Positions 50,289 to 60,600 of a stretch of 64,000 bases of DNA are shown piece by piece (the stretch's first letter is position 1; every line of letters begins with the position of its first letter). A model generated the notes under the pieces. That model searched no databases, was not told the DNA's origin, and worked only from the letters and a program-made list of their open reading frames with translations. Origin of the DNA: Branchiostoma floridae (Eukaryota > Chordata > Leptocardii > Amphioxiformes > Branchiostomatidae); contig NC_049979.1 of NCBI RefSeq assembly GCF_000003815.2, positions 24,277,752 through 24,341,751 on the forward strand, given 5' to 3'. A program made the position numbers and the translations under genes.

Positions 50289-51107
50289 TACCCCCCTCAC
50301 AATAGGCGCGATTCGATCGGAAGACTAGTTTACGAACTCTGATTGACATTTTCGTGAGTAAGACGTCCGGTGTTCTCACGATCATCTTGCGATTTTTAGG
50401 GATCGCCGGCAGTTTTCAGGAGTCTTACGACGGTCGCGGTGCAGCGAAACATGTTCTTAACATATGCGACTAGTCGAAGGAAATCTCCAAAATCGCACAG
50501 CTCGTTACCGAGTCGCAGATTGTGCGTACAAATCGTGCGTACCTTGCAAGGGTATCGGTCAATAGTCTTGCGTCAATCCAACGATTGAAGACCGATAGGC
50601 GAGCAAAGACATAGTTATTAATCATCGAGCGCAAATCGGATGGCGAACGCCCGTCAGTTGGGCAACGTTCGGGCGACGTTCGCCCGACTTCCGTTTGTTT
50701 ACAAATATTGAATTTCTGGGAATGTGAGGGTAATTCTAACATTGTGGCCGCTGTGGCAGTATGTAGGCTGGCTTTGTGACACACTTTCTTTTCTTGCGTC
50801 ATTTCTATTATGCTCGCGCATTCCATTCATTGGTTAAAAAGATTACGACAACAAAATAAGCAACATTTATTGATCTCTTGCCTTTTTTTAGGAACGTTTT
50901 GTGTTACCTTGTCCGCGTGCAAGAGGTCATGGGAGGTTTATTATGATCATAGATTTATTCACCGTCGATCTCACGAGCCTCGCGTATATGTGAGTGGGAC
51001 AGTTTTGAGGCGAAAAATACGCAAGACCATCTTAAGATCTTAAAATCAGCCGACCTTCCTGCGATCGCGAAGAACGTCCGAAGATCGTATATAATGTGAG
51101 GGGGGTA
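50289..51107. mobile_element. CpG-rich inverted-repeat transposon, 819 bp, TAA duplication
   Basis: Ends tacccccctcaca and tgtgaggggggta are inverted copies, with looser complementarity extending inward (ggcgCGAT..CGGA versus TCCG..ATCG). TAA flanks both sides (50286-50288 and 51108-51110), suggesting a PIF/Harbinger-type 3-bp duplication. The inside is CpG-rich and contains a gcgaacgcccg / cgggcgacgttcgccc hairpin at about 50640-50690. No transposase was recognised. Confidence 0.65.
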
Positions 51108-51221
51108 TAAGCGTACTGACTGATAATCGCCACTCGGGCAATGTTTTCCACCGAGAGATGAGAAACAAAGGTGGTTATGTACAACGGTATAACGTTATCT
51201 CTTCCTGCTTATCACAAATCC

Positions 51222-51590
51222 TTACCTTAACGCTGTATATAGTGTATTACGCTCGAAGCATTCGTCTAACATGCCCACCCACACCATAGCCTCAAATAGC
51301 CATAGCAATAGAAATGTATTGATGGAATAATAATTAACTTTTCCTACCGTCATTTCATATTTGCAGATAAGAACGTTTTTGTCAGTACTTTTCTGGAAGG
51401 GAGTATTCACGAAATGATCCAACCCGTGAACAACATTATGGCTATCAAGATCAACATTAACGACCAGTAATGGATTCATTTCCTGGTAGTTGGTAAAGAT
51501 CTGAAAATTACTAGTGGTTTTGCTTGGGACTGGATAAAACAAGACGATTTTCTTCAACACAAGAAAGGTACCGTTTATACCGACGTCCAT
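51222..51590 (-). CDS. Unidentified 122-residue open frame
   Basis: The frame is uninterrupted from an ATG (MDVGINGTFLVLKKIV...). It has a possible donor within it (GACG/gtagga), so only about the first 80 residues might be coding. No domain, signal peptide or repeat is recognised. Length alone is not strong evidence at this base composition. It could be an exon of an unknown gene or chance. Confidence 0.2.
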   Translation of the reverse strand: MDVGINGTFLVLKKIVLFYPVPSKTTSNFQIFTNYQEMNPLLVVNVDLDSHNVVHGLDHFVNTPFQKSTDKNVLICKYEMTVGKVNYYSINTFLLLWLFEAMVWVGMLDECFERNTLYTALR

Positions 51591-51947
51591 TGTCAGATCA
51601 TCTCTTTGCTGTCTACCTCAGCCATAAGCTTAACGAGCACATCGATTTAACAAAAGTTTTTTTGCTGAAAAAATATTGAGCCAGACCTGCGCACAGGCAT
51701 TTGCGCCGTGTCCACATTTAAATCTATACCAACAAAATGTGACCACGCTGATCCTCAACGAATTTCATAGATAAAGAACGAGTGTTGTTAACTATTACGT
51801 CTTGTAGCTCTTGTTGCCTTTTAATTCATCCTCTAACATCTTACATCATATTCCAATCATGAAAGCTAGAGTAACACAATTCCAAACTCGGTCGTTTGGT
51901 CTCTTTCGTTGTGTTTTGAATCATCCATTTTTATCTTTTATCATCTT

Positions 51948-52136
51948 CTAATGGTAAAGCCAAGGGTTATCCAAGTCCAATTTCGGTAGCTCAGTATGGT
52001 CCAGTGGAAAGGAGGCCATAGTCAGGCTCAGTGCTCGGAGCCACTTGTCATTGATAGTCTGCTCACCGCCATGCAGCAAATAAAACCCTGCCCCAGTTGA
52101 GCCACAGACGCACAGCTCCTCAGTGAAATGTCTCAT
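51948..52136 (-). CDS. Unidentified 62-residue open frame
   Basis: It starts MRHFTEELCVCGST and ends LDLDNPWLYH. Composition is balanced and codon-like, unlike most chance frames here, but I recognise no family and see no splice partner. It is 357 bp from the 51222-51590 frame on the same strand. Confidence 0.22.
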   Translation of the reverse strand: MRHFTEELCVCGSTGAGFYLLHGGEQTINDKWLRALSLTMASFPLDHTELPKLDLDNPWLYH

Positions 52137-53524
52137 ATCCCGCCCGCGCGAAAGGCTGAGGGAAGATCAGACGACATTTAAAGATCCAAAGGTCGATGAC
52201 CTCTTTCATACGTGACGACATCTCCATGCAGGTGGTATTGGGCTGACGACATGGATTCAACAATGTAGGAATCCGAGACATCGATATATGTCCTCCTCTC
52301 AGTAGTTATCACGGTAACTTGTTACCTTGGCTGTATACTATTATATAGATCACATTTCCATCTCACAATTGTATCTAACGTACTACATCTCACGTAACAA
52401 GTGAGTGATTGAACATGGCATTTGTCGTTGTCGCAGGCGTTAGAAAATGTACCCGAATAACACTACAATCGTATTAAGAATGAGGTACATGCATAGGCTG
52501 TGTTAGCTATGACGAGGCTGTTCTCAGATGATTGTCACCTATACTTGTATCCTACGTGCCCATGGCTTGCCAGTGTAAGTTATAATTTACACGTCAACGT
52601 CCCTCTACGTACCATGGCTACATTTCAACCTACCACTGCCAGTGTCGTATTTCAGTAAAGTGCAATCAATGTTGCATGAATTGGTGAATTTCATGCACTG
52701 TTGGCGCACTTCATGTGTAAATTTCTTTAATAAATACCATATGCCAAAGCCGCGTCTGAATCAGCTGAATTTGCGGATTGCGGAAGTACAACCAGGTTTT
52801 GAGACGTTCCCCGGGAAAGAAAGATTCCGTTAAACATCACACAGGTGGTTCTTTGGACGATCCCTCAAGAGTTCCATCCTTAAATTTAAAAACACAACGC
52901 ATGGGGCTCCACATGACCCCTAACACCCCTGTACCCTGTAGAGACGTCAACATACTTACGTCAAATATTCCCACAGCTATACACAAGGTCATACTGAGAG
53001 AAAGCGATTTTAGAAAACCCTAACCACGTATAATGTAGCCTTGCCAAGGAATTCATGAACTAAATTGCATTTCTGACGTTTGACTTTTCTATCCAGTCGT
53101 GGCCTGGCATACTTAACCCTGCGTATAATAGTATTCACAATCGCGTTTTCTCCCTCCGTGTTCCTATTCAAGACTATTATCTGTCCGAGGAAACCAAATT
53201 TACTTGCAATTGTTAGCGTTTCCGGCACGTTATACGACTAGTGCAATGATGTCTAAGTACACATACTATGGTACGAGTACATTGCATGAATTCAATGCCG
53301 TCGTTTCCAGGCTTCAACAGATGGCAGGGAAAGATGCATATGCTTTGAGTTGAGAAACAACTTGCTGTCGGTCATATCTCTTAGTTGGCATGCCAGAGTC
53401 TTTAAAAAAGCGCAGCCCACCCTTAACACCTGCGACGTATTATGTCGTTAAGTTTGCCGAACAAATTCCCTTTCAACAGAAGTACCGTAAGGAAGCTGTC
53501 CTACAAGAATTAAAACAGACTTAC

Positions 53525-53800
53525 CTTCGTACGTAGCCGTTTCTTCAACGTTTGCGTTCAGCGTTGGCTTGTGGCATCTTGAAAAGCCACCCCTTGCTTG
53601 CACAGCTTACCCCGGCAACACACCGTGTCTTTTAACCAGAGGGCTGGGGATAGGATGACTGAGGATGACTCCGCTTTCCCGAAAGAGGACAGCCAACCAG
53701 GCGCCTCCTCTATTCTCACTTCTGACTGAATAAACTGCAGATCTCTCCTTCCATCTCCGGCGCATGCGTTTTTTCCCTCTCCCAAATGTTAGCAACAGGT
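53525..53800 (-). other. Candidate 5' untranslated first exon of the SMP gene
   Basis: On the minus strand AAG/gtaagtc at 53519-53524 is a perfect consensus donor. No open frame with a start codon runs through it, and the nearest unpaired minus-strand acceptor is the one at 45824 in front of the SMP start codon. The right end is approximate. A rival donor AAG/gtaagg borders 49066. The two could be alternative first exons. Confidence 0.45.
53759..53768. promoter_or_regulatory. NRF-1-like motif near the candidate SMP-gene promoter
   Basis: GGCGCATGCG matches the core of the palindromic NRF-1 consensus. It lies within or just upstream of the candidate first exon, in locally CpG-richer DNA. Motif recognition only. 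Confidence 0.35.
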
Positions 53801-53829
53801 TTGCTATGCTAGATATGTACACAAATTAA

Positions 53830-55345
53830 TCAACGAAATATGATAGCGAAAGGAAAGAGAATGTTTGTGAGTCTTTTACATTGAAAATATATTCACAAGG
53901 CTGTGTACATTTTACGTCTGACTCAATACCCCCACAGAAGCCATTCGCCCGCCTTCCTTTCAATGTCAATGTCAGTTTCCCTCACACATTCTCCTCCCGC
54001 GCGCTCATACTTCAAATTTCACGTCCCGTTCACTTCCCTTCCTAAGCGGAACGTAGACTGTATGGTCCAGAGGAAGGACTTATACATGTACGTGGGAAAT
54101 ATGTCAACGGGGAAACCAATACTTATAAGAGCGAGGGCTGACGTAAGTTGAAAGGCATATTAAAGCGGATATCTCACGGGGGTGTAACAAACATTCGCAA
54201 GGTGGCACAAACAAATCGCAATTTGTCGCCAGAAATTTTTATCTAGAAAAATAAAATCATTATCTGCAAAATGGCCGCTAAAGCGGCGAAAAACGATGAG
54301 CAACCTTTTATCAAGGCAAATTATTTTCATAACCTATAAGCCATTGTAATTTTTAAAAATCCTGTGGTAATACTGCGATTTCTGATAAACCTATCTTGTA
54401 GTAAAACTGAGAGTGTGGCATTTCCAGATGTGGCATTTTGTTTGGTTAAACCTGGCAAAGACATCGCAAATCAGCTAGTGTGACCACAAAGGATAATTGG
54501 AACAAATTTGCAAAGTTGGTACGCTTTTCTATCTCACTTAGTACACTTACAGCCCAGTGCAAGTGAGATACCTGCTCATGAGTCTCACATCAACTTAGAA
54601 AATAGTCCCCTCATTAGAGGTAGACCTTTAACGTTATGCAATTGCACAAATTATTTTGAAAGATTTCGCTAGACTACCATATGTAATAAGCTGGTATGTA
54701 ACGTTATTATCGGAAGAAAATTATATCATTGTAGTGTAAACAACCCATAGGTACAGCGCTATGTAACGTTAACGCTATGGCTATCAATTCGACAATGGAA
54801 AGGCAATTTCTACACTCAACTCAGGTGGAAATGAGTCCCTCGAATAGGACAATAAACGGAGGTCCGGTGTTTGAGCTCGAGTACGTTTAAGGATCCATTA
54901 CACTTATCGTAAAGAGTTGGGGTTCATTCCGTTGTGTGTGGATCAGATAAGTCTGTACGTCTGCAAAAGTATGCAGCTTGAACATGTACTTTTCAGTACA
55001 AACTTGTTGTGTTACACCATAAAGCGGTTTGCTAGGTATGCTATAAAAGCACACAAACAAACAAATCTTAAAAAGCGAGATCCTCATACACCTTACACGA
55101 AAAAAAACGTGAAATTTTCCTGTAACGGCTTAATGATTTAATAAAAAGCAATGGTCAACTGATGCACCTTTAGTTTTGACGTTAACATGCATGTTAACTG
55201 TTGCATTGTACTGTGAATTTGTCACAATACACATCAGTGTCATCAAAATTGCACAACTGCTACATTGACGTGCTTGAAAACAACAAAACGATGGCAGCTC
55301 AGTCTACTGGATTGATCAATGGTGCAGTTGCGCCCCCTAGCATCT
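53830..55345. other. Region between the candidate first exon and the COX8-like 3' end
   Basis: No gene or clear repeat recognised. Short open frames at 53903-54151 and 54917-55141 have no support. Confidence 0.4.
55137..55142 (-). terminator. Possible ATTAAA poly(A) signal of the COX8-like gene
   Basis: ATTAAA on minus about 205 nt past the stop codon. It is the nearest signal variant seen. Confidence 0.35.
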
Positions 55346-56026
55346 CTACTCATTATCGTCGCCATCTCCTCGAGCATTGCCTCCCCAGCGCTTGTGGGCG
55401 ATCGAGGAAACCGTCCAGATCAGCGGACCAGCCAGCACCAAACCGAAAGCCGACACCCCAATCAGCACTTCTCCAGTGGTGAGAGGCTTCCCGGCGTTCT
55501 AGAATGGATAAAACATACCGCAAAATAAGATACCGATATGGAACTCTATAGCCTATTTATTTATTAATTATTAATAAAGTATTGACAACGTATTATTTTG
55601 ACAAGTCACTCCAATATTTTGTCCACGATTTTTCTGACAATACTGTATCGCCTAAATTCCAAACGGTAAGTTAACCTTTTTAAAATGAGATGTGTTGCGG
55701 TTTTAAAAGTGTCTTATTCTCTTCATTTCCTTTATCGAGCTGCTATAACCGCCACTCCATGTAAAGTTAGCTGGTTATATTACGACCTGTCATACACAAC
55801 CTTCACACGTTTAACTGCAAACGTTATTTAAAGTTACATGAAGCTAGTGAGGATGCTGTTATAGACATCGTACTTTGTGACAACTAATTTAGGGGGAAAG
55901 TACCACAGGACTTACCGGTCCATCGGAGAGACCCTTGACGACGGCATGTTTATCCGAGTACGTCACCGTCCGGACGAACTGCCGACAGGCAACGCGTGAA
56001 GACATCTTGAAGACGTGGGGAAACAT
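55346..56026 (-). CDS. COX8: Cytochrome c oxidase subunit 8-like protein, two exons, 87 residues
   Basis: Exon 1 is 55916-56026 and exon 2 is 55346-55498. The donor is CCG/gtaagt and the acceptor ccattctag; both are phase 0. Residues 1-37 (MFPHVFKMSSRVACRQF and following) are basic and lack acids early on, as in a mitochondrial presequence. Residues 40-72 hold a single membrane span in the COX8 pattern: TGEVLIGVSAFG, a GPLIW turn, then SSIAHKRW. Vertebrate COX8 shows E-x-(A)VG-(I/L)SA ... PAGW ... LESYKK at the same spacing. The acidic tail GDGDDNE is extra. COX8 is a small nuclear-encoded subunit of complex IV in the inner membrane. An upstream in-frame ATG at 56194 would put the CRE and a CCAAT box inside the gene, so 56026 is preferred. 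Another single-span respiratory subunit remains possible. Confidence 0.72.
55499..55915 (-). other. COX8-like intron with a retrotransposon 3' fragment
   Basis: A 417-bp intron with consensus ends. Segment 55735-55850 carries agctggttatattac and ataaccg(c/t)ca blocks shared with the CR1/L2-like 3' end at 44105-44400, in the same orientation. Confidence 0.6.
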
Positions 56027-56143
56027 CTTGAGCAACTTTCTGTCTCGTGTGCAAGAACAGTTGATTGGAAGAACGGATGGCCGACGTCCTGATACGGTCA
56101 AGAGTTGATGGCAATGAAATGTGAACAACCTTTTCCGTCTTTG

Positions 56144-56151
56144 TGACGTCA
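56144..56151. promoter_or_regulatory. Full CRE palindrome upstream of the COX8-like gene
   Basis: TGACGTCA, about 118 bp upstream of the preferred start codon. CREB-type sites are common in promoters of nuclear respiratory genes. Confidence 0.55.
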
Positions 56152-56167
56152 CCTTTTGTGGCCTCTG

Positions 56168-56208
56168 ATTGGTTAAAAGTTCTATGGACAACATCGTAGG
56201 GAGCCAAT
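56168..56208. promoter_or_regulatory. Pair of CCAAT boxes, COX8-like promoter
   Basis: ATTGG at 56168-56172 and CCAAT at 56204-56208, in opposite orientations and just beyond the CRE. Consistent with an NF-Y-driven housekeeping promoter. Confidence 0.5.
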
Positions 56209-56559
56209 CAGGGATCTTACTTTTGTTACGTCAAACACATCAACCTGACCAGTGACGGTACAAAATTAACTCTAGTAGGTCAAAGTTGAAACCCATTTAG
56301 TGACATTCGTACTTTTTGGAACCCAATTTTTTTTCATGAACATTGCAAGTTTCACAGATTTCTTTTTAAACTTTAACTTACGGTACTTACAATATGCCAT
56401 TAGGTCAAAGTATGCTAATTTGTCAGATGTTTGTATTTGAATTTAATTTCAGTTTGGATCAGTATTTGACTTCAGTGTATTGGAAAATCGTATGCATTTC
56501 TTCCATTCTCATTTGACACAAACTGATGTTGAAAGATACCTGGTGTTGATAGTGATGCA

Positions 56560-56640
56560 ATGGTCAAGTTGTGCAGTCCAGTGGTTAGTGACCCTGCCTC
56601 TGGACCAAGAGTCCTGGTTGTTTTCACTCATCAGACATTC
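56560..56640 (+). repeat. tRNA-derived SINE head, cut by a family C element
   Basis: GTGCAGTCCAGTGGTTAGTG is A-box-like and ccaagagtcctggttgtt sits at B-box distance. At 56641 it is interrupted by the left end of a family C transposon. Confidence 0.45.
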
Positions 56641-56995
56641 GGGGTGGGTACCAGTATAGAATATTTAGATATAGGTACGGTCCAGGTTGAGAAGACCAGG
56701 CCCACAGGTATGGACCTGATCCTGTACCTAATTGTCTGCGAAAACTTTTGAATGGGTGATACTCAAAACAATGGTCCATTTTCATCATTTTATTACAAAG
56801 GAATCTGATTCATGGAGTATCTGACTTCTACTGGCTTCTTAAAATCCTATCTTCATGTAAACAACACTAATGCTTCTGTTAACTTAAACAAAGTTTGACT
56901 GCAGAAGCTGTCAACTCTTCCTCTATTTTGCTTGTTATTTTCTTGAGCCGGTAAGCCCCAAAAGATGTGAACACCTGCCAATCTGTTTACTTCAC
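56641..56995. mobile_element. Family C transposon, copy 2 (right end lost)
   Basis: Starts ggggtgggtaccagtat. The region from gcgaaaacttttgaatggg through ccaaaagatgtgaacacc parallels 18515-18750. No right terminus was found. Confidence 0.55.
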
Positions 56996-57301
56996 TTGTG
57001 TTTGTCTTCTCAGTGGAAGAGTAGCTGAAGTGTTCATCGAGTTCATGGAGCTAAACTGGTTAAATATCACATAAGCAACAGATGTTAACTTTGTAGGGAT
57101 ATGCAGGCTGTTGACAAGAGAATTGAAGATGTCAGCAGATTGTGCATTTATCAATTTTATTGTACAGAATGTCCCATTTGCACGGATGCCAATAGGTTGT
57201 GTGGCCCCGGTCGGGCACTGAAGATACAAATGTTTCCCAGGGGACTGTTGGATACTGTGGGGGTACCTCTTGGTGTTTTTACGATTAGATCACAGTGTCT
57301 A

Positions 57302-57307
57302 TTTATT
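57302..57307 (-). terminator. AATAAA poly(A) signal of the DHRS11-like gene
   Basis: Canonical hexamer on minus, 264 nt past the stop codon at 57571, giving a 3' untranslated region of usual size. Confidence 0.55.
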
Positions 57308-57570
57308 GCCAGGTCCCAATTGCTTTTAACTCCAAGTTAAAAAAAATCCCGGGGCCCTGCTGAGCCCCAAAATAGCCCTGTAGCCACAGGGTGTCCCACA
57401 AGGCCATGTAGAGGCCCAGAAGTACAGAAAACAGTCCGTAAATTATCAAGAAAGACCCCTTTTTCCAAATGGGACAATAGCACCATACATACATGTACAT
57501 GTGCTTCATAAGTGTTTGGGGATATCTACATGTAGCCATATATATCATCCATATGGCAGATCCTTGTCTG

Positions 57571-57612
57571 TTAGGTAGTCTGTTCTGTTGGCCTCATCCA
57601 AATGTCATTAAT
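57571..57612 (-). CDS. DHRS11: DHRS11-like exon 7 (C-terminal tail)
   Basis: 14 codons including the stop, after acceptor ttttattttcag. INDIWMRPTEQTT matches human GDIQMRPTEQVT, which proves the exon despite its size. Confidence 0.92.
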   Translation of the reverse strand: MNDIWMRPTEQTT

Positions 57613-60600
57613 CTGAAAATAAAAACAGAAAGATTTCCCAAGTCTACTTCAAGACAATATTGCAATATTTCCTAGAGTTCGTTTTAAGAACTACAATGAT
57701 CGTTATTCAGTCAAAAAACTGCCTTTAGTTACTACAATTGCAGTGATCATCTTATCCTTCTAAACAGCACCACAGTATTACGTTCACTCACAAGTCAATA
57801 GCAGTGTTTGTTTGTTTGTTTGTTTTGTACAGCCTGTAAACAGCCTTTAGATGTCACACACCTAATTAGTACATTAAGTTGTGTAAGACCAGACTGACGG
57901 TTTGATCCACTCACACCAGGATAGACCCCCTACTCTTTTGGAAAAGTGAGATGGGTTCTTTAACATGCTCGAGGTGTGTTTCTCTTCAAACAAAGGACCT
58001 CCAACTTTGCTCCCATCCAAGAGGGCTTTGCTTCCTGAAGTTAGCTACTCATTTTCATCTGAGTTAAGTGAGGAAACTGGTGCTGAGTGTCTTTCCAAGG
58101 CCACAACATTGGGATCTGTTATGGATTTGAACCCAGAACCTTCAGATTCTGAGTCAACAACCATAACCACAAGACCAACTTGCCATCCTGAGATCTCTTT
58201 GCCACCAGTCAAACTATCATCTGTGTATAAGTATACAGACAAGTACCAAGCCATGTTGCAGTACTACGAGGGGCGTTCAATAAGTAATGCCCCTGACCCA
58301 TTTCCAATCGCAGGAGATTAATGAAACTTGGCACAGTTATTAGTCTTTCTCTTCATTGGAACCACTCAGATTTATGCATTTCTCCCATTGTTTGATGCAG
58401 CTCTGGACACCGTTTTTGTAGAACACCCCAGGTTGGTCCTCCAACAGATGCCTTATCAATGGCAGAATAGGGACGACCAGGTCTGGGAGCTGTTTCCACA
58501 GACTTCCGGCCATGTTTGAATTCAGGATGCCAGCGTTTTACAAGGGGCATCATCACCATAAGTTTCTTTCATTTCATCAAAAGTCTCCTTTGGTGTGCGT
58601 CCTTTCAAATACAAAAACCGGATCACTGCGCGACACTCAACTGGCTCCATTTCACACCTGGTCCATCTCACTCCTGACTCAGCTCAAACACCAGTAAATC
58701 AGAAACCACAGTTAGTTCAGAGCTGTTTTTTGCAACATAATCTATAGAGATATGACTCATTACACATACAAACTTTCATTTAGATCAAACAGCTGGAAGT
58801 GGGTCAGGAGCATTACTTATTGAACGCCCCTCATATATCTATATGTGATATAAGTACATAAAGTTCACCTCCACATGTGGCGGGGCACCCAAGACATACA
58901 GAACTGCATCAGCAAGGTCCTTGGCTTGCATGCACTGTACAAATCAAAATACAAATGAAGAAGTATTCTGTTATCTCTTATTCTGTTACATTGACATCAC
59001 AGCAGCCTTCATTATCATTGATCATGATTGATCAATTAGATACCCTACAGCATAACATAATAATCTCTGAAACAGACTTACTTGAGTGCTGGCATAAAGA
59101 TCTCGAGCCTTTTGTGGGTCATCCTTATTCATGCGTATGGCAAACTCTGTCTCCACCAGTCCAGGAGAAATGCACTGTACAAAACAGGAGGGAAGAATGA
59201 TTATGTAAAATGCCTGCAAGAAACTTTCTCCTTTTAAGCAAAAAATTGCTTGACGTGAATGTAATTGTATGTAATCAGGTTGAATATTGCAGTTGTTTGC
59301 ATCTCAGATGAATACATGGAATACAAAACAATAGATTCGTCTTTTTTTCTTTCACATCTTCTTGTCTGACTTTGGAATTGACTTTGGCATTGATATGACA
59401 TTATTCTTTTCCCAATATTTCTATGCAACTTACGGCATATATTTGCTTATTTTGCAGCTACTTTGCACAACTTACATTATGGTTAGAAACTTTTGAAACA
59501 GACGAAAATTGATGTACATAAAGTTTTCATCCTAAGCTATCAAATCTCATTATCTAATAAATGATAAACTAATGAATCAGTAGTTGAAGCAGCGTCTACG
59601 AGACGGACCGTCGCTCTGATGTGTGACTTCATCTCCCTCAACTCCCTCCTCAGTCCTTCAGTCATGGCCGTCATGGCGAACTTCGTCATACCATAAAATG
59701 CCATGCCCAGATATATACGATGACCAGACATGCTGCAACAATACAGACATTTTTCTTCATCCACACAGAATGCACCACACTCATAGAAAAGAGATTAAAG
59801 GGGTCAGTGTGAATGGATCAAAACTTACAGTCTGGTTGATGTCTAGAAAAGGTAATAGTCACCTGCTACATCAATCCTCATACAAATGTGGTGAATTTCT
59901 ATAGATGACCTGTTCAAGGTGATGATGTGTCCATCGTCCACTCCTCGCTTCCTCATCTGCTGCACAGCCAGCTGGGAACAGAGGGTGGGCGCCAGGATGT
60001 TCACCTAGCGGAACGGACAAGAAGTGCAGAGTCTGTCAACTCTCACTGTGTGCTTGGAACTTTTATTGTGATAGCTTGCTCAAGGTAGAAGCCTTAAAAT
60101 AGTGATAGAAACAGAAGCATTAGAAATGATACATTCTAATTTTATCTGTTTACGTTAAAGGCTGTGTCTAACCTGACTAACATAATCTTTTCCCACTTGT
60201 GTGATGTTGTCTGAGTGGTTTTTCGAGACAATATATAGCCACTCATTTTTTTTGGGCTTATAAGGGAAGCACATCTCAATGTCTTGCAGAACCATGTTCT
60301 AATCACAGAACTTGAAGTTAAACTCCATGTAAACAAGAAATCAAAGTTACTTGGACCGTTATGTAATAAAGGTACAGAGTATATGGACAGAAGACTCACA
60401 TCTGTCATCGTTCTGAATGCCTCAAAACTACCAGACAGCAGAGAGCCCTTCACGGCCAGACCGGCGTTGTTGATACAGACGTCCACGCCGCCATGTTCCG
60501 CCTCGATGTTGTCAAACATGGCTCTGATCTCAGCTTCCACTGTCAGGTCACACTGGACAGGATACAGCTGTCTTGCAGCACCTGCCTGCTGCAGCTCGGT

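Larger units (their letters stand above)
45825..53524. other. Probable 5' intron of the SMP gene (or intergenic)
   Basis: It contains foldback copies 6 and 7 and the 819-bp element at 50289-51107, with two uncertain open frames at 51222-51590 and 51948-52136. From about 48.6 kb rightwards CpG content rises. Otherwise I see nothing recognisable in 46120-47260, 47480-50288 or 52140-53520. Confidence 0.45.

Noticed and set aside
54164-54573. Possible inverted-repeat element (tatctcac ends)
   Set aside because: Only eight bases pair, with no flanking duplication and no second copy.
56027-56194. Longer start for the COX8-like protein at 56194
   Set aside because: The added residues do not look like a presequence, and the region carries the CRE and a CCAAT box expected of a promoter.
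57303-57548. 81-residue hydrophobic minus-strand frame (FLIIYGLFSVLLGLYMALW)
   Set aside because: It falls between the DHRS11 stop codon and its poly(A) signal, has no clear acceptor or family, and is best read as 3' untranslated sequence.
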